A stretch of DNA of 64,000 nt from contig NC_090121.1 of the NCBI RefSeq assembly GCF_023973825.1, positions 1,265,001-1,329,000 on the forward strand, read 5' to 3'. The stretch's first letter is position 1, and each line of letters starts with the position of its first letter. A program made the position numbers and the translations under genes. The stretch is from Plasmodium brasilianum (Eukaryota; Apicomplexa; Aconoidasida; Haemosporida; Plasmodiidae). The notes under the pieces are model-generated. The model had not been told where the DNA came from. It did no database searches and worked only from the letters and a program-made list of their open reading frames with translations. Positions 20,166-32,504 of this stretch are shown one piece after another.

Positions 20166-23100
20166 ATGCTAAATGTGCACAAGCGCGGAAAGAGAGAAAA
20201 AGAGTATTTAAATAAAGAAGGCACAAATTGCTATTATTCCAACCTGTCTTTGTTAAGAATTATTGATGAGTGGTGTAACATTGAAGCAAATTCGTATCCC
20301 GTTAGAAATGCGAATATATTAAAAAAGATAAAGGCAGAAATAAAAAAATTTATATACTCCAATATATTATATAAAACAAAAGTAAATTTTTGTTTATTCA
20401 ATACGTTTTACAATTATAAGTATAATTACGATATAAAATATGTGAACAGTCAGTATTTATTTGATCTGTGTTCAAATAGCTGCAAGTATTTTTACCAGAT
20501 ATTGAAGAAATATTACCAGCAGAGGGAAAATAATGGCTTTGACATTTATGCAGAAAATATAGAAAATAGTAAATATCGCGAAAGCGGCGAAAATGGCGAA
20601 ATTGTTCAAAATGGCGAAATTGTTCAAAATGGCGAAATTGTTCAAAATGGCCAAATTAGCCAAAATAGCCAAAATAGCCAAAATAGCCAAATTAGCCAAA
20701 ATAGCCAAAATAGCCAAATTAGCCAAATTAGCCAAATTAGCCAAAATAGCCAAAATTACCTGAACAGGTCAGGAAAAAAAAAAAACGAAAATGACTTTAC
20801 AAATAGCACAATTTCGCAAAGCAGTTACACGTTCCGTAATACTAACACTGATAAGGAGAAATATGTGGACGACTTCTTTCATATAAATAAGGACGGAGGG
20901 ACTGATTTACAGGATAGAAACCTTGTCTTTACGGAAGTGTACACTTCGATGATTTATTGTTGTCTTGTATTAATAAAAAATAAATATTACTTGGACTTTA
21001 TTTGCTTGTATTTATATTTTAAATGTTATTTCTCTTTAGATATACTAATATTAAAAAAAAATATTCATTTAAAATTTACATCTCACGAACATTTTCTTAG
21101 TTTGTTATTTTCATTATCAAACGTTACAGCATACCTATCGGATGAAAAGGAAGAATTAAAACAAAAAGACGACTCGAATTATAATGAAATAAAAAATATG
21201 TACAGTCTGAACGATTTTAATGAAAATATAAATATTGGAAATATTACAAAATTATCTTTTAACGTCCTTTTAAATTTAAGAGTAAAAATAAATTTTAATG
21301 AAATTAATTACAATATAAATGTAAATAGGTATAAAGATGTGTGTAATTATATATTGCTATTTCAGAATGATTTTACACATTGGTATATGATAAAATTAAA
21401 TGAGCTACATAGTTTAACACAGAAATATAAGCAGTATATTTTGAAAAAAGAGAATAAAGAAGGGTATAACCTTTTTTCGAATGGTCTTGATTTTACCCTC
21501 GATAATATTTCTTTACTTTCGTTAAGGGCTGATGGACCAAACACTCGTGTTGGAGATGGGAATAATATAAGTAATTACTGCTCCATTGGGGGGCACAACA
21601 ACATGAATATGAACAGTAATATGAATGGTAATATGAATACTAATATGAATACTAATATGAATGGTAATATGAATACTAATATGAATGGTAATATGAATAC
21701 TAATATGAATGGTAATATGAATACTAATATGAATGGTAATATGAATACTAATATGAATACTAATATGAACGGTAACATGAACAGTAACATGAATACTAAT
21801 TACAGATATGACAACATGAACATGTTCAGAAATTTTTCAGATAAAAAGTTAGTGGACGGGTTTAAACTTGGTACTCTTTGCAGTAGTCCGTTTAATATAA
21901 AAGAAACTTTCTATCATAATTTTACCTTTTTCAATAACACACATGTTAATAATGAATGTGTTACTAATCAGTGCATTTACAATAGTGTGCACATGAATAA
22001 TAATAAAATGATTATACTGTCAACAAATGATAACTGGTTTGTTGAAAAAGATTATAAGGACGAGACAGCATATAACATTGAATTGGCTAAAGGGGGTATC
22101 AACAAAGGTGGATGTACGATAAGTAGCAATTTTAACACGTACAATACTGGTGATGATGAGTTACTGTTTAGATCTCTTCATCCTAGGGGAATACTGTTCA
22201 TTGGAGCTGATCGTATTTACAAAGATGAGTACTGTGAGTTAAGCTATATAGATGACTATTGTAACATTTTCAACTACTGTAAAAATGAAAAAGAAATGGA
22301 AAAAAGGAAGAATGGTTTAAGAAGTATTTTTCATTATGCAAATGGTAGTATTCGTTGTAGTGAGAACAAATTCATCCATAATAATGATGATGATAATAAT
22401 AGTAATTATGATAATAATAGTAATAATGATGATAATAATAGTAATTATGATAATAATAGTAATTATGATAATAATAGTAATTATGATAATAATAGTAATT
22501 ATGATAATAATAGTAATGATAATGATAAATTCCTTTGGACAAAGTCTTACATGAATGATACTTCGGTTCTAAAAACATTAGAAAGAAAAATAGTTAATAG
22601 CAGAAAAGAAAAATATAAAAATTCTTTTTTAAGCATTCTCAATAGTATATATATTACTATGCACAAAAATATAATATACAGCATAAACAATAGAATACAG
22701 GAATATCGTTTTTTAATTTTGAAAAGATTTTTTTATTTCTTCAGTAAAAACGACTTTAAAAATGTAGATGACCTGTTCATATGCAAAAATAAAATTTTGA
22801 CTTGTTTACTAGGATGCGAAAATGATATGTTTCCGTGTCTTCATAACGATAAACAGAGTAGTTGTAGGGGTAGTAGTAGATGTACTGGTAGCGGTAGTGG
22901 TAGGAACAATGATAGCAGCAGAAGGATAAAGCGAAAGAAGGGGAAGAACAATAAAAACTACTACTTCTACCACTGCAACAATTGGGGAAAAAAGGAACAA
23001 GGATCAACAACCCAGCTGACGGACATTTTTAAGGAAAAGACCAACAAGTTAACAAATGGCTGCATATTCATCAGCAAAAATGTAGTATGTGTTGATCCTA

Positions 23101-26100
23101 ACGTAGCCTTTTGGCAAAAAAGAAAAAACAAAAAAATTTTTCACCTTCACTTTAAACCATTTCAGAATTATTTTTCCTCTTTATTTTATCAAAAATATCT
23201 TCATGTATTTCTTTACTTTTCGAAAATAGGAACATTAGTAAGGTATATTAAAATGTTTACATGCGTTTTTACAAAAATTATGTACAGGAAGGTAGAAGCC
23301 CCCGGCGCATTATCTAGTGGTGCGCATATAAGAAGTATACGATGCAGTGATCAAACTTCAAAGGATACAGACGGCAAAAAGCATAAACAAGTCAACCAAC
23401 ATTATGCGTACTCCGATGAAGATGTAGTACCTGTCGGGGAAGTGTTCATTTCGTATGTACATTCAGTTAGAAAATATATGTTGTTATATGAAGACAAAAT
23501 AAGAAAAATTTTTTTAGATGAACATATAGGAAGCCCATTAGAAATATACAATAAAATAAAAAAATATACAGAATGTATAGAATTTTTAAGTTTTCTATGC
23601 TCTAGTTATACATATGATGACGAAATATTTTACAAAAAATATTATGCTTTTTATAAAAATTCAAATAATTTTAAGAAAAACAATCCTGTTATTACGAAAG
23701 GAAAACAAATACATGAGTACAACTATTTTTCAAATATTATTTACGGTCTTTCTCATGAACACTATGAAGGAAGACATATGCAAAAGGGTAAGAAACGTAG
23801 GTCCTTTGCAGAATTGGAAACGAACGAGGTTGTACATAATAAAATAATATCTAAGAGGCCATCAGTCGAAAATGATATTAATAAGAATAATAGCAATAAC
23901 AAAAGCAGTAATAGCAATAGCAATAGCAAAAGCAAAAGCAGTAATAGCAATAACAATATAGCATTATTAAAAAATGGCTTAGACCTTAGAAATTATAATT
24001 TATTTATTTTTCCAAGGGGAAGCGAACTACTAAGTTACATTTACAAATATTATTATTTATTTCTGAACACTAATAAGAAAAATCTCATGAAATTGTGCAG
24101 ATTTATTTTTCTAAGAATTATTAAACCGTTTTTGCATTTTCTTTACTCTTATGTTTATATGGGCATTAATAAAGACTACCATTTTGAATATATTATAAAT
24201 AAACATGTAGTGAATAAGTTTTTCTTTATTTATCAGAACCGAACCAAGTACTATGACAGAAAGTATTTGTTGTCCAGTTCGTGCATTTCCCTCCCGATTT
24301 TCTTAAAATATTCCATCGAAGTTATTTACAGTTCAGGTAAATCTATTTATGCCTGCACAAGTCAGGCGCAGAGATGTGCAGATAGGTGTAAAGAAGTGCA
24401 AACAGGCGTGTGTGAATATGGTTGGGCCACTGAGCTGCCGATCTGCTGAGTTACTGAGCAATTGAGCAATTGAGCGATCGTGTGACTTCTTAACAGTTTA
24501 ACCGATAAAAGGATTAACCGCTAAACTACGAAACTGTTGAACTGCTTGACAATGCACAGTCCCCAGTTTTGTAACTTCACCTGACGTGGTCATATTTTTT
24601 TTTTTTTTTTTTTTTTTTTTGTGGCAGGCATGCTAACCAAAATTTTACGAGCAGCTAGTGAAGAAGATTTCTACTTGGCTATACCAAAAATTGGAAATTT
24701 AAAAAATGCACAAAGGGGAAAAACGTTCGGAAAAAAGAGGAGACAAGTTAAGGAAGACATAAATGAAACTAGGAATAATAACGAAGTAGATATTCCCAAA
24801 TTATTATGCTCTGCTTCAGTAAATAAAATTATAAATTTTTTAAATTTATACAATAATCCGAACTATAAAAAGATAAAAGGGAAAAATGAAAAATTAGGAA
24901 ATGTCTTTATCAAATATTGGAATAAGGAAAAATACTCCAAAATTATTTATGAAGAAACGAAAAGAAAAATTAATAAAAAATTGCAGTATTATTTTTTCAA
25001 ATTATATAATATACTAATAAATAATCAAACAGTTAATGAGGGGCAGAATAACATCCAATTTACTCAGTACAATGATGAAAATAAGGAAGAAGGGGGAAAA
25101 TATTTATCCCTATATATGAAGGGGAAAAAAAGGAAAAAGAGGACAAAAAATGTGTGTAGAGTGATCAACCTAAATAATACAAGAATAATTAATAAAAAGA
25201 ATATATTAAAAAGAGAAAAGTGTAATCTTAAAAATTGTAACAATGAGCATTCTTTTAATTATGATTATTTTTTGGGGAAAGAACATGACTTAGCAGTTGA
25301 AGTGAGAAAACGTAGAAGGAAGGATAGTGCACCTAATTCTAAAAGAATTGTTAATAGACTTCATTCCAACGGGATGAATTTGAAGAGAAAGAAGTTAAGG
25401 AGGGAATACAACCCTAGTAATTGTTCGAACGGGAGCGACGTGACGTATTCACTTCACTCATATGGGACAGGAGCAACGTCTTCTTATCACTTGAATGGAG
25501 CGGAATCAGCTTCTTCTTTGCTCGAGGATCTCCCCAGTTCTGGTTATTACGATGGATGTGCAGGTGCACACCTGGCCATTCCTTACACATGCAATTGGAC
25601 ACTACGCGAAAAAGAAGAAAAGGAGGAAAAAAGGCATCGACTGTTCAACCTTTCCGATGGCAGAAGTGTCGGAGCTACAACTACTGAGAATACATGTAGG
25701 AAATATGATTTACTAAAATTTCAGATAAATTATAAGGACGATAAGAAATTAGAAAACGTAGTGATGTTCAGTGATATGGATGATGGATCTATTAGAAGTA
25801 GAATAAAAGGGATGCACAAAAAAAAAAAGGAAAAAAAAGAAAAGATAAAGAAAGATAAAAAGTGCAATAGGAATGGAAAAGGATATTATAATAGTATTTT
25901 TTATGAAAAGGACAAAAATGAATACACCACTGCGGCAAGTAGAGAAAATGAAATATGGATGATAAGAAAACAAAAATTCGAAATAAAAAGCATTAACTAC
26001 TTTATATATAGAAACATATTCATTCCAATTAATGAACACTATGAAAACATAAATAAAATCCTGGTTTGTTCATTTTTAATAAATAAAAATCTTTTAATAT

Positions 26101-27269
26101 ATTTATGTTTACTTAAGTGCTATTTATTTGATGAATGTGAAGAGAATTATAAATATGTTTGTTCCTTATTCTATTCTGATAAAAAAAATGAAATAACAAA
26201 TTCTATCAATAAAATATACCATACTAATTTTAGGGATAAAAAAGAAATAATTAATTATTATCTAGATGAAAAATTCTATACAGTAAAAGACATATCAACA
26301 AAATTTTTTTATATCAATATAAACATAGTTGTTCCAAATGCTTTGAAAATTTTTTTCGATGATGATGTTATAAATAGTTATAACAGCATTTACAAATTAA
26401 TCTCTTTATTCAAGTTTACTTTAAAAAGTCTAAACGAAATTTTTCTAATATTTACCATGTTCTCGAAACCGCTCATATATCAACAGTTCGATAGAGACGA
26501 TAAAAAAACTACTAATTTCCATAAAAATGATTTTAAATATATGGACATAATTAACAACATAACACGAGAAAACAGATTGAACGAGCAGGAGATGCTTAAA
26601 GAGGAGTGCTGTGTAATAACTTCTAAAGCAAATAATATTTTTTTTACAAAAGAAAAATTTTTAAATGTCGGATTTCATCATAAATTTATATATTTTAAAA
26701 ATGTGGAAAAGTTTTTAGAAAACATAAAAATCTTTAATGACGTCCTTAACGATTTTAATAAAATAAGAAGTGAAATGTACCTTATAATTAGCTATCTTTA
26801 TGACTATTTAATTAATATGAACATGTGCAGGAATTATTTTTTTTTTTTTCAAAATATATTAAAAATTAATAAATTTCACCATCTAATAAATTTTCATAAA
26901 TCTTTTCTTGAGCATATGTTTAAATTTTCTTTTTTGTCTTTCAACTTTCTTTCATTTGGTAAGACTATATTTAATATAATAAACACAATTCAGTTGTTTA
27001 AAAATATTATGACCACGTTAACACCATTTGTTTCGGACAAGGGGCAGGATATCACGTCGTTCACTTCGATATTTGACCAACACTATGAAGTACTGGAAAG
27101 AAACATCATCATTTTAACATCAGTGGATGCGCAAAACTTTATCCGGAAGTTTTACCTGTACAGGAATAGCTTAATTTTGCATATCCGGAGGTTTAAAAAC
27201 AGCAGCTTGAGCTATATCTACAACAAGTTCTTTTTCAACGACTATTACACGTCGCTGTTTCAGGAGTAG
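20166..27269 (+). CDS. Gamma-tubulin complex component (GCP/Spc97-Spc98 family), 2 exons
   Basis: GCPs assemble with gamma-tubulin at the nuclear microtubule-organising centre and nucleate spindle microtubules. Two long ORFs join at a GTAAAT donor after 24336 and a GTGGCAG acceptor before 24628, behind a T run. The joined gene encodes 2270 residues. The junction rebuilds a GCP motif: LPIFLKYSIEVIYSSG (exon 1) runs into MLTKILRA (exon 2). Upstream, about 1284-1345, LLSYIYKYYYLFL, KPFLHFLYSYVYMG and DYHFEYII follow the family core. The segment near 1090-1150 fits the GRIP1/GRIP2 linker. In exon 2, near 2100-2160, the stretch with FHKSFLEHMFKFSFL fits the C-terminal gamma-tubulin-binding half. 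Size is more than double a typical GCP because of four low-complexity inserts. Subtype (GCP4, 5 or 6-like) cannot be told here. Confidence 0.83.
20590..20757 (+). repeat. Coding repeat, GEIVQN and SQN/SQI units
   Basis: Within GCP exon 1 there are three 18-base units encoding GEIVQN, then about fifteen 9-base units of AGCCAAAAT or AGCCAAATT encoding SQN/SQI. The frame is kept throughout. Confidence 0.95.
21601..21805 (+). repeat. Coding repeat, NMNTNMNG units
   Basis: Within GCP exon 1, a 12-base ATGAATACTAAT / ATGAATGGTAAT unit is repeated and encodes alternating NMNT and NMNG. Near-perfect identity suggests recent expansion and likely length polymorphism. Confidence 0.95.
22378..22530 (+). 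repeat. Coding repeat, NNSNYD units
   Basis: Within GCP exon 1, an 18-base unit AATTATGATAATAATAGT encodes NYDNNS in about seven tandem copies. The frame is kept. Confidence 0.95.
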
Positions 27270-28115
27270 ATACAGGGAGATGAGAAGGCTGCGATGACTG
27301 GCCATACTTTTCCCCTCTTGCGTGGTTGTCATTCTGGAACGTACGTGTTTTCCTTCCTTATGTATATAGCATTTGTGAACACTTACTTTTCTACCTTCTG
27401 CTTATCTACTTTGAAACCCACAGACGAATCTAACCTTTTCATTGCACATAGATTACGGCAGTCCTTTGAGCACATTAACAAACGGACGAGTGCGATTTAT
27501 TTCATCGTTCCTACCTTTTTTGTTTATCCATTTGTGAGAATCCGCTAATGAGAAACATTTGCAATATTTTTCATTTTTATAATTTATTTATTCTTTTTTT
27601 TTCTTTTTTATCGTTTTATTTTATTTTATTTTATTATTTTATTATTTTATTTTATTTTTTTTTTTTTTTTTTTTTTTGCCTATATTTACTCCTTCCATTA
27701 AAGTTAGCTGAAGCTTCTTCGAAGGAGAGAAAAACAAACAAAAACATACTTTTCTAATTGAACTCATTTAGTCATTTGACAATATGTAATATCATTATCT
27801 GCCTGCACATGTGCATATGAAAATGAGAATGCATTGTAAGCAAAAATGTTTGGTCTCTTTTTTTTTCTCTGCAAGCACTTGGAATACTTTTCATTTGTAT
27901 GCCATGGTCAGTATAATACTGAGAGGAAGAAGACTTTACCAATTTTTGCAAAAAAGGAAAAAGAAAAAAATAGAAATGGGATTGGGCAAGCAAAAACAGG
28001 TATTTGTAACAATGAAAACGCTAGTGCGTGTAGCAACGCAAAAACAAGTACGATATCACGTGGGGGTAGGGGGGCACTCCGCCCCACCACCCTGTGATGG
28101 ACCCAGTGGAAAAGT
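27270..28115. other. Convergent intergenic region GCP/bL27
   Basis: This is 3' flank of both genes, with an ATTTT-type repeat at 27610-27660 and a T run at 27654-27677. Several 60-140 codon ORFs cross it on both strands, but they have no recognisable content and overlap each other. Confidence 0.55.
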
Positions 28116-29066
28116 TTACTTCTTCTTATGGTACAAGAGAGGGACCCGTTGGAGTGTTGGATTATCATATATATCATATCTAGTCAAAAATTGTGGTTTT
28201 AAAGGGGGTTCAATATATTGTGTATGAGTAAATTTTGGAAAAGTAATAATATTTTTCATTCTTAGATAAATTAAACTTCTATTTTCTTCAAACGACTTGA
28301 CATGTTCTGTTCTATATCTATATAAATCTTCTTCTTTCAATTCATCTAATTCTTCTGGTAATATATTAACAATTAATAAATTTTGTAAAACATGAAATGT
28401 ATATTTAACTCTTCCATTGGTTAATGCTACTAAACTAGTATTTTTAGTAACCTTAACATTTTCACCTGGATAATATTTAAAATTTCTTTTTCTTATTTTT
28501 TTTTCATAATTAAATGCAATAATTTTTCTTTGTTTAACTAACATCTGCCCTGTTTTTACATACTCAGCACTTAACCTTTTAATCCCTATTTTAGCTTTCT
28601 GTCCTTGTCCATTTGGTGAACTCCTACTCTTTCTTCTATATGAACTAGTTTTTACCATTTTGTTTCTTTTGAATATTTTAAAAGGATTTGTAAAAACAGC
28701 TATAGTATTATTTAAAATTTGCATACCGTTCAACCTGCTAGTCCCAACTCCACAACTGTACCCACACTCATTGACTTCACTACTCCTATGAATTTGTACA
28801 TTCGCACTTAAGTCAAACGTAGTTGCAGTATTACGTTTGCCTTCCTGTTTGCTTCCACCTATGAACACATTATTTCTAACAGTTATGAGGATATTCATAT
28901 TAACGAGGGGGTCCGTATAACACCTTTTCTCCTTACCTATAAGCGTCTTTTCTGCGTGCGCAAATGTTAAACGGGTAAAATGGTTTAAGTGGTTGTAGAC
29001 TAAACGGCAGTAATCTTTCCAGTTTACTTGAGTGAAATGTTTACGAAGCCGAAAAAAGGGAATCAT
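28116..29066 (-). CDS. Mitochondrial ribosomal protein bL27m
   Basis: This is a large-subunit protein of the organellar ribosome, whose bacterial homologue sits near the peptidyl-transferase centre. The ORF encodes 316 residues. The L27 domain lies at about 138-224: SSPNGQGQKAKIGIKRL, GQMLVKQRKIIAFNYE, YYPGENVKVTKNTSLVAL and NGRVKYTF. These match the family order of lysine-rich start, [KR]Q[KR] strand, hPG-nV and s-L-AL-xG-V-f. About 135 N-terminal residues precede it, basic near the start and fitting a long organelle leader, and about 90 follow. Mitochondrion is preferred over apicoplast because there is no N-terminal signal peptide; that is inference. The first in-frame ATG is used; an ATG at residue 57 is an alternative. 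Confidence 0.88.
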   Translation of the reverse strand: MIPFFRLRKHFTQVNWKDYCRLVYNHLNHFTRLTFAHAEKTLIGKEKRCYTDPLVNMNILITVRNNVFIGGSKQEGKRNTATTFDLSANVQIHRSSEVNECGYSCGVGTSRLNGMQILNNTIAVFTNPFKIFKRNKMVKTSSYRRKSRSSPNGQGQKAKIGIKRLSAEYVKTGQMLVKQRKIIAFNYEKKIRKRNFKYYPGENVKVTKNTSLVALTNGRVKYTFHVLQNLLIVNILPEELDELKEEDLYRYRTEHVKSFEENRSLIYLRMKNIITFPKFTHTQYIEPPLKPQFLTRYDIYDNPTLQRVPLLYHKKK

Positions 29067-31003
29067 TATTACCCTATCGCGTTTGTGTTGTACTGCCTGA
29101 GGTGCTAAAAATATGATGGCATTTTCAAGTTCTTTAACCCGTTACCTTATATTATTTGTACATGCACATGTACATGCGTGGGTATTTATGCAATTTCGAA
29201 ATTTTGCGGTATACGTTGAGCGAGGTGCTTCCCCAAATTTTAAAGTGTGTGCCACTACCAAAAACCTATATGCCTTTTTGTTTTATCAAACGAACTGAAC
29301 CAACGAGAAAACTATCCTATATATTTTCAATATTTCTAGGTTCTCCTTTCTTTTTATAGCATCACAAGGAAAATAAAAAGGGTCCTGTGTGCTCGTGAGG
29401 TTTTAAAGCACCAACGTGCAAGTATATACATATATGTATATATATGCATAAGTACATATATGCATATGTATATATATAAGTATATATATATACGTATTAT
29501 GTATAATAAATAATTAACGTAAAAATGCGCTCCGTAGTTATGCCACTACTGTATATACCTTACGTTCATCACTATCCCCAACGCTATTAGTGTAGCAAAA
29601 AAGTTTACACATATGTTGATGGTTCGTAATATATATATATATATATATATATATGATAAGATAATATAAATCGAGTTTTCCTTTTTTCCTTTATTTCTTT
29701 TTTTCTATTTTTTTTTTTTTTTTTTTTTGTTTTTCCTTAAAATTTTTTTTTGTGTATGAGTGATTAAATGTAACTAGAGAAAAAAGAATTTTAAAAAATG
29801 ATGGAAATTGCTGCTAGTCCTTCTAAGTCCTTTAAGCTTATTGATTCCGTTTTTGCGTATTTTTAGTGGAACTGCTTCTTCCATGGGGAAGTACAGTAGG
29901 TCACACACGCGCGCAATAAAATTGTACAATATATGTACACAGTATACATACATGTATACTTAAATATATGTGTACTTAAATATAGTGTACTTAAATATAG
30001 TGTACTTAAATATATGTGTACTTAAATATAGTGTACTTAAATATAGTGTACTTAAATATATGTGTACTTACATATATACTTACATACATATTTACATATG
30101 TACTTACATATTTACATATATACTTACATATTTACATATGTACTTACATATTTACATATATATTTACATACATGCATACATATATATACATACATGCAGA
30201 GCATATATGCTGATACAAACGAACCTTCATAAGCAGAGTTATACTTGTGTATATGCGGTAAAATGAGCAACCGCTTAGCCATCTTTAATCTAACCTGTTC
30301 ACTTACAGTTAAAGAACCATTTAGAGGCTCTTTTTTTTTTTTTTTTTTTAAACCATTCTTTGAAGTACTGTATAGAAAGCTTCACAAAATTATATAAATT
30401 AACTTTTGAAAAAATATATTGTTTTTATCGCCATTCGTTCAAGCAAAATTTAGAACGATCGGTAATTGAAACTATTTTGTAATTAGCAGTTTTGGAACTT
30501 GCACTTATTTTATTTATGAAACGATCTTTTTCCTTTCATTCGTTTAGTTTATTGTTAATTTATTCAATTATTGTTAATTTATTCAATTATTGTTAATTTA
30601 TTCAATTATTGTTAATTTATTCATTTATTGTTTATTCATTTATTGTTAATATGTGTTCATATTTCGTTCCTGTTTAAGTTTTTGTTCTTTTTTGTTCTTT
30701 TTTGTTCATTTTTGTTCTTTTTTTTTGCCATCTCCTCTACCACCCTATTTTGTTGTAAAAACATGTACTAGCTTTTTTTTTGTTGTTTCGCAAAAATTAA
30801 AGAAAATTTTTTCCACTTGTATGGACTTAATCCATTTCGTTTATGCCTTTGTTTTTTTTTATTCCATTTTTATACCCATTTTATTCCCTTTTTGTTCGAT
30901 TTTTACTCCATTTTAATTCCATTTTTTTATTCTTTTATTCTTTTCCTTTTCTCGTCCCCTTTCCCCCTTCCTTTTTTTTTTTTTTTTTTTTTTTATCAAA
31001 AAA
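29067..31003. other. Divergent intergenic region, repeat-rich
   Basis: This holds the promoters of bL27m (-) and the gene at 31004 (+). It contains (TA)n at 29630-29655, T runs at 29709-29728, and an array of GTACTTAAATATA units at about 29955-30070. CATATTTACATATGTACTTA units follow at 30070-30175, a 20-base ATTGTTAATTTATTCAATT unit lies at 30550-30640, and a pyrimidine tract leads into the next start. No gene is seen. Confidence 0.6.
29955..30180. repeat. TGTACTTAAATATA and TTTACATA arrays
   Basis: Two adjoining tandem arrays, the first with a 16-18-base unit and the second with a 20-base unit, lie about 0.9 kb upstream of the gene at 31004. Confidence 0.85.
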
Positions 31004-32086
31004 ATGCAGAGCTATTTTATGAAGGGCAAGTTTAACCTACTTAGCAGAGGATTGTTCAACAACGTGTACAATCGAAGTTGTAGCAGTGGTCGAGAAGAAC
31101 AGATAAGTAGTAGTAAGGATGATGATGATGATGATAATGATAGTGATGATGAAATAAAGAATAAAAACAATCCTTATGAGAAAGAAAAGTTAGAGTCTAT
31201 AAATACCAATTATGAAGATTTAGAAAGAATGAAAAAAGAGTTTAACGAGCAGCTTATATACTCCTATTACAGTAACTATGGTAACTTTAAGGGTGTAGAT
31301 GGAATGAAGGATAAAAATATTATGGATATAAACAAAAATGGGAACAGAAATGTAAACAAAAGTGGGAACAGAAATGAGAACAGAAATATGAACAGAAATG
31401 AGAACAGAAATGAGAACAGAAATATGAACAGAAATGAGAACAGAAATATGAACAGAAATGAGAACAGAAATATGAACAGAAATATGAACAGAAATGAGAA
31501 CACAAGTGCGAACATGAGCATGCACATAAACAGCAACTACGATTATAACAGTTACACAAATAAAAAGGACTTATTAACCTACAACAATGACAAACAAAAT
31601 GAGGAACGAACGCTGTATATAAAAAATAATGAGCAGGTAGTAAAAGAAGAAAATGTCTTATATAATGAACTAAAGAAACTGAAGAATGAAATACTAGCTT
31701 TAAAAATTATGAACGTGAGTTTACAGAAACATGTTTTAGATGCTCATGTAATGAGTGCACCGAAGGTTGTACCACAGCATATTATTATTAATAATAAGAC
31801 AGAAGTAGCTTCAAATGCTGTTAATCAAATGGAAAATAATAACAATGATAAGAAGAAGAAAAATTATGGATTCCTTTATCTTTTATTTAAAAAACTTCTA
31901 AGTAGCAGATTTAATCAAATGCTATTTGTATCATCAATTTTCATCTCATGTTATCTATTCAACAAACAATGGCAACGAGCGCTCAAAGTTGCACAGCTCC
32001 AAAAAAAAATTAATTCGAACATAATTCTGCGGAGTGTTAGGTTCTTAGAGGAAGCTGCTGGAATAAGAAAGGTCAGTTATATTTAG
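31004..32086 (+). CDS. Asn-rich protein with C-terminal membrane segment
   Basis: A 360-residue ORF that I do not recognise. It has a Ser/Asp-rich N-terminal third (DDDDDDNDSDDE near 38-50), then an Asn/Arg/Met/Glu repeat near 111-170. A short coiled-coil-like segment (LYNELKKLKNEILALKIMN) follows near 218-238. One hydrophobic stretch near 303-320 (QMLFVSSIFISCYLF) is followed by a basic and mixed tail of about 40 residues. This looks like a membrane-anchored protein with the bulk in the cytosol, similar in layout to peroxin-14 or tail-anchored tethers, but no family is claimed. The last codons IRKVSYI could instead be an intron donor (AAGGTCAGT). Confidence 0.75.
   Translation: MQSYFMKGKFNLLSRGLFNNVYNRSCSSGREEQISSSKDDDDDDNDSDDEIKNKNNPYEKEKLESINTNYEDLERMKKEFNEQLIYSYYSNYGNFKGVDGMKDKNIMDINKNGNRNVNKSGNRNENRNMNRNENRNENRNMNRNENRNMNRNENRNMNRNMNRNENTSANMSMHINSNYDYNSYTNKKDLLTYNNDKQNEERTLYIKNNEQVVKEENVLYNELKKLKNEILALKIMNVSLQKHVLDAHVMSAPKVVPQHIIINNKTEVASNAVNQMENNNNDKKKKNYGFLYLLFKKLLSSRFNQMLFVSSIFISCYLFNKQWQRALKVAQLQKKINSNIILRSVRFLEEAAGIRKVSYI
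31338..31510 (+). repeat. Coding repeat, NRNMNRNE units
   Basis: A 12-base unit AACAGAAATGAG / AACAGAAATATG encodes NRNE and NRNM in about a dozen copies within the preceding gene. The reading frame is maintained. Confidence 0.95.
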
Positions 32087-32504
32087 CGTAGATAGAGGGG
32101 ATACCTGCCCGCGCATGAACAAATAGGTACGTACATACATATATATATGTATATATATTTGCGTACTCAAATGCACATCTAGATACACACGTGCATCCTT
32201 GCATGCACAAATGCGTGTGCCTGCTTCTTCCCTATTTTACGAGCATCATGTGGTTAAAAAAAAATTTTTTTCTTCATTTTTGTGTGTATAAAAAAAAAAT
32301 TATTTTGAAATTTGCGAAGCTGTTAACGGTGCTGCTAATAAGAATGAACAAAAAAAAAAAAAAAAAGTCTACATATACATACATGCATACATACATATGT
32401 ATATATATACGCGTATAATTACATACGTACAATATACTTATGTATGCCCATATTTGAGGATACCCCCGCGTTTCCTTCCCATAGCGCGCAGTTCGGAGGA
32501 TCTT
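32087..32504. other. Short convergent intergenic region
   Basis: This is 3' flank with ATACATACATATG-type repeats and an A run at 32349-32366. No gene is seen. Confidence 0.5.

Noticed and set aside
27811..28227. 138-codon plus-strand ORF opposite the bL27m gene end
   Set aside because: It overlaps a real gene on the other strand and shows no protein-like pattern.
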